Notes under the pieces: generated by a model | Database searches by the model: none | Seen by the model: only the letters and a program-made list of their open reading frames with translations | What the model was told of the DNA's origin: nothing | Program-made: the position numbers and the translations under genes | Part shown: positions 35,240 to 47,300 of the stretch, piece by piece | Layout of the letters: every line of letters starts with the position of its first letter | How positions within the stretch are numbered: position 1 is the first letter of the stretch | DNA from: Larix kaempferi | Lineage: Eukaryota; Streptophyta; Pinopsida; Pinales; Pinaceae | DNA: 64,000 nt | Direction: 5' to 3' | Assembly: GCA_027924585.1 (NCBI GenBank) | Contig: BSBM01000059.1 | Span: 2,976,001-3,040,000, forward strand

Positions 35240-35612
35240 TGTTGTCCTCCGAAATGGCATGCGTGTCGTTTTAAAAGCCCAAAATGCAACACACCAGCCG
35301 AAATGACAACTCTCTCAGTAGAGAAGCCAATGTCACCACACTCCTCTCCTCTTCGCTTCAGGTTGGCTCTTCTCCAACACTAGGGGGGTATCCCTAAACT
35401 AGGATCGCTAAGGCAGGTACAGTAACGGGCAAGGTGAATGGAAGAGGCTGCCTTAGAGAAACGGATGTAACAAAAGATAGTTTTTAAATGGGTGATGGAA
35501 AAGAAGGGAAGATCAATCCTCAAGGAAAGACCAGTGCCAGTACCAGAAAGGGAAATGGAGTCAAAAGAGGGCTCATGGAGGCTTTATGCTTCATAAAAAG
35601 TGAGACGAATCT
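35240..35612 (+). repeat. Left terminal inverted repeat arm
   Basis: Pairs with 38878-39247 in opposite orientation. Its inner half contains a 69-codon ORF (35488-35697) that is probably fortuitous. Confidence 0.85.
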
Positions 35613-37049
35613 AGAATGCATAAACAATCAAATCTTAATCAACATTTTGCACAACCGAATACTGATGTCCATTGAGAAACTAATTGTTCAAGCATAATTA
35701 ACCAACTTAATCTTAAATGGCTAATCTATTGTGCTTGATAAAGCCCTCACAAGCTAGATTCATTCTACAATTTGAAATACATCACACAAGCACATGAAGG
35801 ATGCTCAATCTGTCCACAAACCCAGCTGATATTTTCATTAAAGCTCAATAGGGAGAGAAAACCCCAAATTTTTCATCAGGTTACACTAAAGGAGGCTGGC
35901 TTTTATAGGCCCAAAACCCTCACCTACTTCAAAATATAAAATAATAAAATTAAAGGAGAAAAAGTGAAAAAGGTCTTTATCTCAGACCTACTTTTTCCTA
36001 CCCCCTCAACTACATAACCACTCCTAGTTTATTAAAATGAATTTCCACTCAGTTGTTGGTTCCAAACCCAACGTGTAGTAGAAGATGACGACCAAGACTT
36101 TGACCCATTGATCGGCTGCCAGAAAAAAGTAGATGAGTTTGACATGTGTTCAAAAATAGCTTCTCGGAAACTCCACTTACCGAAACCACGAAATTAGCCG
36201 TGAAATGCTCTAAGACTTCAAATAGCTGAGACATCAATCGGTTGTCCAGGAAAAAAGTTTTCAACTGTCGGTGATGATGCGGATTTTCCATTTTGTGACC
36301 TCTGATCAGTGTAGTTTTCGCTGTGCTGATGGGATTGTTGAATGCCGAGTTAAATATTTAGGGTAACTCAGTGCTAGCTGCTTCGGTTTTAACGTGGAAC
36401 TACCATGAGCTGCTCGCGCTCCAAAACTTCACGTGACAGGCATATTGCCTCGAATGCTCAACGAACTACGCTCAACAACTTGCACTGGCTGCCAAGAAAG
36501 TGTCTTTAACTGTTGATGACAATGCGGAATCCCCCCGACGCTATCTCTATCCACCGTGCTGTAGATTGAATCGCCGAGCTCTGGATGTAACATTGCTTCA
36601 GAAAAATTGGCGGCTTCATACAAATTCGCGAAATTTGCTCCTCACTTGTAATCGGCTGTCAGTGAGCCGATGACCTGGCTTTGTATTGAATGTCACTCCC
36701 GATCGGTGGTCCTGTGATTTTTCAGCGTTTTATTGAACTAGAGCTATCATGAGATTTTCGTGTGTCATGGACACGATTTCATGCTTTTAGCAGTGGCCCG
36801 GCTATTTGACAGCGTGAGTCCCGATTATCTATTGACCGTAAATCACGGTTCCATCTACATCAGCTAACTGGCGATTTGGCTACCAACAAAATGTATGAAA
36901 CCGATGCATTCAAATCTTTTAACGCTTCTACACGGATGGACTCTCTCAAAAACTTGACATACAAGCATATAGAAGTCCAATCATAGGCTCTCGAGGTTGG
37001 GGATTTATGCTTCCACGACTGTCTGTCAAATAAAAATGCTGAGTCGAAA
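35613..37049. other. Interior of TIR element, left part
   Basis: Contains diverged repeated blocks (e.g. gttttcaactgtcggtgatgatgcgg near 36,257 and a related phrase tctttaactgttgatgacaa near 36,503) that create similar minus-strand ORFs with a QLKT core. No domain recognised. Confidence 0.45.
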
Positions 37050-37830
37050 CCATCTCCAGCTTCGTTGCATTCGGGATTGGTTGAGTGTACAAATTCTGCA
37101 AACTGCATCCTCTTCCTCTCTTCTAAGCTGTATGTGTATAGGGTTCCAATTCTGGTAACCCTTGTTGAGATATCCTTTATGCTAAAAGCCTGAAGTATGC
37201 CGCTGTAGGTCTGAGATTGTCTTCAAAATTGTAACTTACAATGTGAGGATATCTTGTCAATATTTTCTCAATATCAGATGATGGTACTCCCATTCCTTTC
37301 ACTGTAAGTTAGAAGTGCTGGAAACTTCACAATAATCTTTGCCCAACAACTTTTCTCAACTCCAAGACTTTCAAGATAGGTTATCGTTGGCTTCAAGTTT
37401 GTCATTCAGATCGAGGCCAAAGAGTTGTGGACTCTTTAACATGATTTTGTGAATATCTGACTGAGGAATTCCCAGTTCCAATAGGAGTTCAATCGCTGGC
37501 CTTATTTCCCCCTCTATACTGTAACTTACTATGGTTGGGAACTTTCCCACGAGCGCTTTTACCTGTTCAGGGTCTGAGCCAAAAAGTGAGAAGATAGGCC
37601 AGGGAAAGATGAAGATGACCACCACTTTCCAATCTAGCAAGTTTCATTAAAATACCATCTTTCTTGGATGTGGATCTAGCATCATCCCTGGTGTATTCTT
37701 GCCTTGAAAGAGTATTTGGAAAATACAACAAGACATCAATTAACTGTTCTCCATGTTTTATGGCAAGATCTTCAAAGTATGGAAGTAGTGCACTTCTGAT
37801 TTCAATGGTTGTCAACTCTCTCCCTGTCTT
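37050..37830 (-). pseudogene. mTERF-domain protein fragment (captured, broken)
   Basis: mTERF proteins bind organelle nucleic acids through tandem helical repeats. On the minus strand I read EIRSALLPYFEDLAIKHGEQ, LIDVLLYFPNTL, then GSDPEQVKALVGKFPTIVSY, IRPAIELLLELGIPQSDIHK, LKSPQLFGLDLNDKL, KPTITYLESLGVEK, WAKIIVKFPALLTYS, GVPSSDIEKILTRYPHIVSY, DNLRPTAAYF and finally TRIGTLYTYSLEERKRMQFA. The repeated pattern of a proline-containing F/Y-P loop followed by a GI/GV-P-x-x-DI helix is the mTERF repeat. The pieces lie in three frames with at least three frameshifts and stops. No introns are seen, and the N-terminal transit peptide region is missing. It lies wholly inside the TIR element. Confidence 0.85.
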
Positions 37831-38877
37831 CAGATCTGTCTGTAATGTGAATGCAACTTTCCAGGCTTTCTAAACTTCACTGAAATAGGAGAAAACAATG
37901 GTCATCTGCTTCTTTAAGTGTTTTTTTTTTACCATTAATTTCCACCTCTGATAGCTACAAAAACAAAGTGCCATCACTGCTGCAAAATGATGCTCTGGCT
38001 ATGTCTGAAAAAGTTCTGCTAAATGGAAATTTGGAGGACTGCACTTCTGCTGGTTTGTAAAAATGTAGCTCTCACCCCTTAAATAATTTGCCTGCGTACA
38101 CCCTGTAATTTACTGCCATGTTCATTTATTGTATGTTGCCTGTCATGCCTCTCATTCTGCAATTCCTTATGAAGGAACACCTATGGATACCCCTGCCAAA
38201 ATGCGGGGTAACAGGTCCCACACTTTCGATGACAACCGAGTATCTGACTGAAGTCCGCGTGAAGCTAACTCACCAACTGAGTTAACATGAAGTTTGGAGG
38301 AAATTTACAGGGCAGTAACTCAGTGGCATCAACATCTAGGGCCGCGTTTTTTTTTTTCTTCATTAGCTGGCAATTTGCGTGTCTACCAACTTCAGCCGAG
38401 CATACAACAGGTCGACTTTTGTTCTCGGCAGCTTCGGTTACATGGAGCTGGCTCCATTTAGTTATGTCATTATTTTCTTAGTCATGCATTGGAGAGAAAA
38501 GTGGAGCTTACCCACTTTTTCTTTATTATTATTTTATTTCTTTTAGTTTTAAAAGAGCTTTTTTGGCTTATAAAAAGGAGCTAGCCTCCTCATTCTGAGC
38601 ATGGAAAACTTTCTGGGAGTTCTTCTTTTCCCATGGGACTTAATGAAAAATATCATGCTGGGTTTATGGACAGATTTGGCTTCTCTTTGCATAGCTGCGT
38701 GTTTCCATTTTAAGTTGTAGAGTAGATCTAACATAGAAGGCTATTTCTAGTCCATTGGGCAAACATTTGGGTTCAAGTTGTTTGTTGACGTTGTGTTTTC
38801 AGACGATCATAGGAGTAATAGACTGTAGTCGGTTATACTGATATTCTCCTAGTCTTTGTTTATGGAACGTATTAGAT
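37831..38877. other. Interior of TIR element, right part
   Basis: Contains the block related to 34,870-34,960 (near 38,229-38,325). No coding region recognised. Confidence 0.45.
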
Positions 38878-39247
38878 CAAATCTCACTTTTATGAAGCGC
38901 AAAGCCTTCTTGAGTCCTCTTTTTGACTCCATGCTCCCTTCTGGTACTAGCACTGACCTTGTCCTCGAGGACTGATCCTCCCATCTTTTCCATCACCCAT
39001 TTAAAATACATCTTTCTGTTACATCTGTTTCTCTAAGGCAGCCTCTTCAATTCACCTTGCCCGCTTATTGTACCTGCCTTAGCGATCCTATCTTAGGAAT
39101 ACCCCCCTAGAATTGGAGAAGAGCCAACCTGAAGCGAAGAGGAGAGGAGTGTGGTGACATTGGCCTCTCTCTTGAGAGAGTTGTCATCCAGCTGGTGTGT
39201 TACATTTTGGGCTTCAACAACACGCATGCCATTTTGAGAGACAACAT
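38878..39247 (-). repeat. Right terminal inverted repeat arm
   Basis: Reverse complement of the left arm with scattered substitutions and 1-3 base indels. Outer end gagagacaaca. Confidence 0.85.
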
Positions 39248-39379
39248 ATGCAATATTTAAAATTTTCCCCTTCCCTTTCCCACCACCCCTTCAACTGACT
39301 CCAAAAAAAATGCCAGAAAGGAAACTGGGTATTCTTTCTAGATTCTACAAGTTATAATTATTTCAACATTACTATAATG

Positions 39380-40629
39380 TTTGAACATACCCCTACAATC
39401 AAATTGCCACCCACTTTTGGTCTTTGCTCTGCTATAACAGAGGTCGTCTCTTCTTGCTGCTTTCTAAAACCTCTGCTACTAAAGATTGTTTGGCATCCAA
39501 ATCATTACTCTTGGGAAACTGATCCACTGCCGAATTTCCAAGCACGTCTTCTCCTTCAGGGCCACTAGTATTCAAACAAATAGAAGCGCTAGACAGACCG
39601 CCATTTGGTTCTTCTTTACCTCACTTATTTCCTTGCCCTTTGAATCTTTTCTTTTTTTAAGGTGTTTTGCAACAAACATCATTGAATTGGATATTTTCTT
39701 GTCAGGTGATATGAAATAAGTGAACTTGCGAGCTATTTGTACTTTCCAGCCAGGACCAAGAGTTTCACCTTGATTAGCTACAAATTCTTCCAGTTCATAT
39801 AATTGCATTTTATACTTCAACAACTTTTCCTCACTACTCTCAGAGTTTAGATGATCAAAGAATGCATTAGAAACCTCTTCCAGTGATGAAACAAGCATTT
39901 TACTCTTCTGAGGTTTCATACCAGGAAATGGCTTCTGCTTAGGAGACAATTCATCAGATGCATATTCATTTCCTATTCCCATTTCTTGTTTAACAAGATT
40001 CATTTCCATGATCTCTGACTTTCCATTAGTTTCATTCCCTTGATTACCTTTTATTGTACTAGAATTTTTCCTTCCAAATGGAGCTTTAGACTTTTCACCA
40101 CATATTTTTCTGGTGGAACTCTTCCTTTCATCTTCGATATAATTATTTTAATGGCTTACACATGTCTTGCAATCAGGCATCCTCCTTTTAACAGATCTTG
40201 AATGATGTTGTCCTTCATGTGTAGTGGCTTGGTTAGGTAACTGGCAGTTTATCAACAAAATATCTGAGGATATCAGTTCAGCTTTGTGCCTCTTACTCGA
40301 CCTTAGCTCCCTGTCAAACCCCATCTTTAACCTTAAGTTGTCGAATTGGCTCTTTCTGTTGCAGGTTCAAATAAGCAACATTAGAATAGGATGAAAATGG
40401 TTCCTTGTAGAATAAACACATATTTCAGAATTTTTAAGAACAAATACTAGCTGAGACAATCTCTTAGTAGAGTACATTAGATCATCATAACATTTAAACT
40501 GCTAAGCATTGCTTCAAATTACATAGCAGTTATGAGGAAGCTTACACCAAACAGAGGTGACAATGTTGATTCCTGCACTATCATGAGCACAGCAACAACC
40601 TCTTTACAACACTGGATTCCACTGCCATC
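39380..40629 (-). pseudogene. Broken exons of a gene with an MBD-like stretch (unidentified)
   Basis: The main exon runs from an AG acceptor at about 40,351 to at least 39,430 on the minus strand. It reads FDNLRLKMGFDRELRSSKRH, KRRMPDCKTCVSH, a TAA (40148-40150), then NYIEDERKSSTRKICGEKSK and LVSSLEEVSNAFFDHLNSES, then ETLGPGWKVQIARKFTYFIS PDKK. The GPGW(K/E)V...YFISPDKK pattern resembles a methyl-CpG-binding (MBD) fold, which is my only functional hint. Near 39,600 the frame shifts and continues as GPEGEDVLGNSAVDQFPKSN. An upstream exon (40629-40548, acceptor CAG, donor gtgtaagc) reads DGSGIQCCKEVVAVLM and IVQESTLSPLF. The stop plus frameshift make a pseudogene likely. Family assignment is tentative. 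Confidence 0.55.
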
Positions 40630-40784
40630 CTGAGAACCAGGAACTCAGCTAAATGTTGCAATGGTTTCCTTTTCTTAACTTATATGGTTAAATTCTCAAC
40701 AGTGAGCTTGCATAGAGGATGAACACTTCTCTGGTGAAAAGAAGAATCTCAAATCATAAAGGATTGCATCCATGTTTGTTTTGT

Positions 40785-41068
40785 GTCTCGGCTCTAAGTT
40801 GGTGATAGAAGTGGCCCTTGTCTTTCATTGGTTGAATCATTTGTCACTCTTTAAGCCTATTCAATCATACCTTAACCCTTGGGTCCACTTAATCTTCATG
40901 GATCTAACTCACCATTGATCTCCTTCTTTCATTTTACACATTTCCCTAGGAGTCTTTGGGTTAGCTAGTCTTCATTGATTGGCTAGGATCGCCCCCTTGA
41001 TCCTGATTGGTCTTGAACTAAAGTGAAGAGTGCCTCGGTTATCGTGACACCCATCTTGCATTGGGAAC
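40785..41068 (+). mobile_element. Relic LTR of the long-LTR family, left piece
   Basis: tgtctcggctctaagttggt near 40,790 matches 57,443 in the complete LTR. It then jumps to sequence matching the LTR 3' end (ccttaaccctt-ggtccactta; aagagtgcctcggtt; cttgcattgggaac at 41068). The LTR middle is deleted. It resumes at 45600 on the far side of an inserted solo LTR. Confidence 0.7.
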
Positions 41069-44000
41069 TGTTATCACATATATAGTAGTCGGGCTACCAT
41101 ACATTATTTTTCTCATTTCAGTACACTATTCAGCCAGTTCCCTTACATTTGAGATGCTGAGATGAGCATCTAGATTGGATCACTATCAGATTGTGGACAG
41201 CAGTTGTATTCCCCACGCCATGACTGAGTCTCAGGACACTCAGAGAGATGACCGATATAGCCATTATACCATTTGTACAGAGCAGTCAGTAGTGTTCAGA
41301 GTTGCAGCAGCAGTTCCAGAGGACAGGTGATGGTACAGGTTGATGAGCTTTCAGGTATATGACTCAGCAGGTATATCATGGTGTTATGGTTAGATTGCTT
41401 TTATACTTATTCTTATAGCATGTCTTAGCACTCAGTGTCATGATCTGGCGATCATATAGATATTTGGACCTGGTTGATCTATTATACATATTATATTGTC
41501 CCTACTCAGACTTAGAAGTTCACTATTCATACTCATTGGTTTTACCCTTCTTCGGGAGAATAGAGGTGATCATTCAACCATACCTTGGCTTGCTAGTGTT
41601 GGCTCCATTATTCATTGTCTTCATCCATCCATGGCCTACCTTTTAGATTATCACCCTGACTTACTACTTGACTAGTGGCATGGAGGACTTTTCCCCACTG
41701 TAGCCTCTGTATTGGATGAGCTTCCCTGTTTATTGTGTCTCGGCTCTGAGTTGGTGACAAAACTTACCTATGGTGAGTTGGAGTTCCTTGTGAATTCCCC
41801 CTAGTCACTAAAGTTGTGTTGGCTAAACCTGAAACTTTTAGTGCTGCCATGAATACAAAATCTGGAAAAATGAAATGCTATATCTTGTATGAAAAGCCCA
41901 TTCATGCAATGTGTTTCTAAACACACATGAATGAGAGGCATGCCAAATGAACATGGCAATGAAAATTAAATGTTATATCTTTTGGAAAATAAATACCTAG
42001 GTAAACAAGCTGTCCATGACACACCTAGAAGTGCTCAGGTAAACAAGTGCCTTAAAAACACACCTGCAGCAGAAAGCCTAAAGAAAAAATGTAAATCTAT
42101 GCAATGTGTTTATAATCACACATAGATCAAGGCTATGGAAACTTCAGGCCCAAAAGCAATAGAACTTAAATGCTATATCTAAACAATTGCTGGCCTTATT
42201 TGTATTATGGATTGTGCGCATCTGTGAAGGTGAATAAACCCTCTTTAAACAACTCATCCATTTGTGAGACACCACCATTCCCTGTGTTATTGCTCATTCA
42301 GTATATACTATGGTGTATATTCCCTTTCCCTTGCCAAAGTGTCACAAAGTTAAGTCAGTCAAGTCATCCCTTAGCCTAGCCAATTATTTCAGCCATCACC
42401 CTTCACTAGCAAATTGATCACAGCTATGAAGTGAGTACGATCCTGAAAGTCTAGTCTGAGTAATAATAATTATTAACGACACTATATATTTGGATTTAGA
42501 TCGCCAGTTATGATTACTCTATGTTATAATTGTTATTTGAATAAGTTGTAGAGCATGTATTAACCTTGACACTTTGCAGCAGCCTTGGATGATGGTCTGA
42601 GTTATATTTGGTCTTGGTTAGACCCAGTTTGACCATGGAGGACCATGGGACATGAGATGTTGGACCTTATGATGATATGGATAGATGATATATGGTCTAT
42701 GTATACATACATGATGATTCTATGCAGCAGCTACAGGGTTATGATGATGATTCTTGGGTTACAGCAGTGTTTGGTCATTTACAGATCATTATTATTGGCC
42801 TTGTTCCGGTATATTGGATATTTATTTTGATCATGCAGAGACTCATATGGTGTATGAGTACACATCTTGGATGGATTTGGACCTTCTGAGTCCAATGGGA
42901 CAGTTTGTTTTCAGTTCCGGGCACTTACAGTGATGATCGAGCCTCAGTAGGCTGTCCCAGTGCAGTTTTGGTCTGTCGGAGGCCCTGTCAGAGCAGATGA
43001 GATTTTTATCCGGTTGACCTAGGGCGCTGATGATGGAGGGGGTGGTCCAGCCACTTGTTTTTACCATTATACCCCCCTCCCGGACACACTGGTGCCCTCA
43101 CCTTGACAACGCAGGCACTCCAGGAGGTTGTTTGGGGCAGTTTCACGCTTCCCGAGGCATTTCAGGATTGGTAGAAATGGCTCTTGAGGAAATCGATTTG
43201 GGCTACTGAGGCAAAGTTATGGCATGGGATGATCAGTGATGATAGATCGGGGCCTTCCACACCTTCTCCAGCAGTTTCAGCTTCATCGAGGCCCGCATCC
43301 ATCACTTATGGCACTTTCTGTGGATTTCTAAGGTCTTTTTGAGGCCTGCGATTTGACTATGGTGGCACGATTTGGTACATTCATGATTATTTTATGGTTA
43401 TTGTGCTATGGGGATCGACCAAGGAGGGATAAAATTACCCCTTGGACCCACCATAAGCCTCTTATGATATTTTGTCATCATGATTTGGTGGGATTCCCCT
43501 CTTATAGGGCGATTTTGTCCACTTACATTATATTTTATTAGTGATCCATGTATTTTATTGTTGAGCTCATCTCAACCATTGATTAGACATTTGTATCTTT
43601 TAATCTTAGCCACTCATTCAAAAAGTGGTTAGGGTTTTGGTGCCTCTCCTTCCTATTTAAAGGAGAGAGCCTCTCATTGTAAAGGGACTTTTGGCTCTGG
43701 ATTATTGGAATAGAAAATTATTATTGCATCTATCTCCAGTGTTGTGGTGAATGTTTTTTGGTGTTCGTTCGTTGGTTCTTCCTTTGCACTGAGTTATTGG
43801 AGATCTTGTTTGCCATATCTTTGTACCACGATTTTGCATCTACAGGTAGAGGCCGATTTGCTTGGAGGAGGAGGTATTGGTAGGGGAAGACTCTCCCTAC
43901 TTCTTCTTTGGAGCTCTTCGTTGGTAACAGGGAGTATTACTGTCCCAGGACCTTCTATTTCATGTTACTATTGCATTTCTCTTGTATTTCCTCCATGCTT

Positions 44001-45599
44001 GATCTTACTGATTGAATCGCTATTCCTTGGTTTGACAGGTAGAGGAGGTCGCACTTGTGGGCTAGGGCATCAATTCGGAAAGCAAATCAACAATCTCTCA
44101 TTTGATCTCTGCGGGAATCTTCCTCAACATCAAGGCATCTCATCCACATCACTCAGGTATGATCTCAAGGTAAGTTCTATCTCCATGATCTATCCAATTG
44201 TCAAAAACATTTAAAACCCTAATTAATTAAAACCCCATTTTACATTTTCTCAGATCTACTTAGATCTAGTGGGTTGTTGGGCATAATATTGAAAACCCAC
44301 CTCTATAGCATCCACGGCATCCCGGATCTATAGTTTGGTGAGGATTGGCTTCCATTTGACCCCTCTCCCAAGCCAACTTAGCTTCTCCCAAGCAAAGCGC
44401 ACTTCCTAGTTTGAGCAAGTTGACCTAGATCTAGGTGGTGGGTGTTTGAGATCCCGCTTGATCCATAATCTACACATCAAATAACATACACCCAGATTGT
44501 TACTTTCCTTAAATTCACCTTGTGGGCCCTATTCCACATTTTAAGCGATTTAATCCCCATTTTGGACCACTTGGAACACTCAAACTCAGATCTACTAAGA
44601 TCTAGCCGTTGGATTGCCACGAAATTATAGATCCATACTCCTACTTGACTAACCTACCCGGATCTAAAGTTTGGATGCCATCCGACTTGTCTTGACCCAC
44701 CTAACCCCACTTTTAGGCCTCCTTGGGCAAAGTCGCACCACCTTGGAGAAGTGAGTTGACTCACTTCTAGGACGTGGGTACTTGAGATTTTTGGAGATTT
44801 GAAACTGGAATAATTCAAAACCTAGGTCTAGACTATCACTTTGTCAAATCTTGCCTTGGGGATAGCATTCCTTGTTTTAAGGGATTGTGGTCCACTTGGG
44901 TCAAACCTAGATCTAGACACATTTATCCATTAAAACCTCTATTTCCCACTTGTCCCATGTACTAGGAGTCTTAAACCACAAGTCAACCCTACTTTGACTC
45001 CACTTCCCAATTCCCAAGGCACTGGTTTCTCTCCAAGTTAATTCAACTTTCCTAGATTGTTGGATTGACTTGTGGTTTGACCTATGCATGGTGAACTAAA
45101 CCCTTGAAGCTATCATGTATCATGGTCAAGCTTGTCATCTGTACTAGTTAGCCCCAATACAACCCTTAAACTACCCTGCACTGGACACGGTTCCCAAGGC
45201 AGTGGGTCTTCTGACATTGAACTAGTACACTAGCCCTAGATCTCACTTCAAACATTATAAGTCACTCTTACATCAACCATGAACCAAAGCTACACCTATT
45301 GAACCCCTCACTTGGCTTGTGACTTCAACCTATAGGGTCTAGGATAAACCATACACCTAACTTCACTTAGAAATACCCTGATTTGGTGTCTTGGTTTTGA
45401 TCTCTCCTGTCGGGAGTAGATCGGGTCTCCCCCTTTGTTGTCTGGGCTAGATAACATAAAGTGAAGGTTGCCTCGACTGGCGTGACAACCATATATTGGA
45501 GGTCGAGGTGATCGTGGTTGCACCTTTTGAGTTGCACTTCCCTATTGCCATCCATGACTGGATACATCCATAGGGGTAACTACAGTTTAGGTGATAACA
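41069..45599 (+). mobile_element. Solo LTR (4,531 bp) of the long-LTR Ty3 family
   Basis: Begins TGTTATCACA and ends GGTGATAACA, the same terminal inverted repeats as the complete LTR at 56789-61260. Co-linear landmarks include tgtctcggctctgagttggt (41,740), the ctagggcgctgatgatggag block (43,020), a TATA-like tatttaaag ahead of gagagcctctcattgtaaag (about 43,655-43,685), and the agatctact-agatctag subrepeats (44,256, 44,588, 44,910). No primer binding site or gag follows, so it is solo. Flanks are ggaac (left) and gaaac (right), a 5-bp target duplication with one mismatch. It is diverged from the 56.8-kb LTR, so it is an older insertion. Confidence 0.85.
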
Positions 45600-45698
45600 G
45601 AAACCATGGCATCTCTTGGGTGACCTCTTTAGTTGTCCAACACCTTTTGCCATCTCGGATGGGATACCTTTAGGGACAACTACGAGTTGTGTGATAAT
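45600..45698 (+). mobile_element. Relic LTR of the long-LTR family, right piece
   Basis: Continues the LTR split by the solo insertion: catggcatctcttgggt, cctctttagttg, cggatgggatacc, gggacaactacgagttgtgt, ending gtgataata. No primer binding site follows, so this too is a solo or truncated LTR. Confidence 0.7.
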
Positions 45699-47076
45699 AG
45701 TTCCTTTGTATTGTTTGAATCATATCTTGAAGTCGTTTGACCTGGTTGTCTATCGCAAAACCTTGATGCTTCTTTGGTACATACCTAACTTCCTTCCGTT
45801 GTTGAATGTTCGTAACTTTGTATGTACTTCTTGCACTTTTTTCTTTAGCTATAATTCACCTTTCTTGAGAGTGGGCCCTTCAACACCATATCATTTATAA
45901 TGTTGACTTCCCCGTTAAACTGTAATATCCCGATTTTGACCCCATTGCATTAAAATGTAAATGATGAAAATATGCTGGTGTGAATGCCTAGTGCGGAGCT
46001 CAAAGCCAAGGCCCGACTGGTGAATGGATGTGTGATGTTTGGAGTGTTTGGTTGGATTTTATGTCGATTTAGAGTATATGTAAATATTATGTGCATAAAT
46101 AATAAAATGGTCCTGTTACCAACTTGTTTGTACCATAGTTGGATTATCTGAAGAGCCGCCATTTGACAAACATGATGAATGTTTGTACTCCAGTGTATCA
46201 GATGATCCAGCATTTGTGACTAGCCAGTTTTGTTTTTGAGTCGACATGACCATGGCCCCATGGGATTTGTAATAAAGTGTGCTAGTAGGATCTGAGTGTC
46301 TCGGTTCCCCATGACTTGATTAAGCAACTAAGGTATTCCAGGGAGTTTTTTCCCTTATCAATTATACTTTGCCTATAGCCGAGCTATAATCAATGAGGTT
46401 TTCTTCCGCTTCCTCCAAAGCTGGAATGCCCGATTTTGAAAATTTTAGCCATGGGGGGTTATTAGAGTCCAACTAATGTATATAAGCCTACTAAACACTA
46501 TTAGAATAGGTGTTGGTCATGTCCCAAGTCTCTAGGACCCTCAGAAAAAATTTTGAAAAAAATTTACCGGGTCCATCGAAATTTGGATTTTTAATTATTT
46601 TTAAATTTAATAAATTTCTCTATAGTTTAAATAGAGAAATATTAATTTGTAATATGTTAGTCGTCCGGGGTCTGAATTCAGTGATTGATGGCTCGTTTCA
46701 TAAGCCAAAAATCACACATGACCTATGGACCAGCTAAACCCAACTTTCGGATGTCATTTCAGCCTCGTAATTAATATTTTCTCTAAAAAGCCATTTAGAG
46801 AGAAATTATTAATTAAATTAAAAAATTTGAATATTTTGGAGAAATCCAAATCTCTCCAAAATAATCAGAAATGAATAAAGTAAAAGGCTAAATGAAATGG
46901 CACCTGGCATTAATGAAGATTCCAATCAACTCCAAGCAACTTCAGTCAACTGTACAGTCAGCACAAGTCAAGTCTCTTCAAGTGAATTCGCCCTCCATGC
47001 ATGCAAAGTCGAATTGATGATGTGGAGTTAAAAATTAAATGAGTTTTGGTTGGTATGGAGTTGCATTTAATGGAGT

Positions 47077-47300
47077 GGGGGCGCCTTGCCTAGGTGGAGG
47101 CCACCTCCCACTCCCAACTACCATGATTGCAATCAAATCCTAGTTAGAACTCCATGCACCTACCTCAAAGCTCACGCTAGCTCCAAGTTGCTCACGTCAT
47201 ACCTCTTTGAGAGATCGAGTTTACCACATGGCATGGTATTATTTGATGGAGATGTTTCCAATGTAGAGATGAGGGGCACCTTGCCTAGGTGGAGGCCACC
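47077..47300. repeat. Direct repeat with internal palindrome
   Basis: gccttgcctaggtggaggccacctcc occurs at 47,077-47,105 and 47,272-47,300 with one change. It contains the palindrome aggtgg-agg-ccacct. Confidence 0.8.

Larger units (their letters stand above)
35240..39247. mobile_element. 4.0-kb element with about 370-bp terminal inverted repeats carrying mTERF sequence
   Basis: 35240-35612 and 38878-39247 are inverted copies of each other, starting tgttgtc and sharing atggcatgcgtgt, aaatgcaacacaccagc, aggttggctcttctcc, gatcgctaaggcaggtac and a long purine-rich inner part, with roughly 85-90% identity. The interior holds a gene fragment (mTERF) and no recognisable transposase. Long TIRs plus captured host exons are the hallmark of Pack-MULE-type elements. 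I could not see a clean 9-bp target duplication (flanks contain caacatacaata / caacatatgcaata), so the class assignment is an inference. A foldback element or an inverted segmental duplication is the alternative. Confidence 0.65.
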
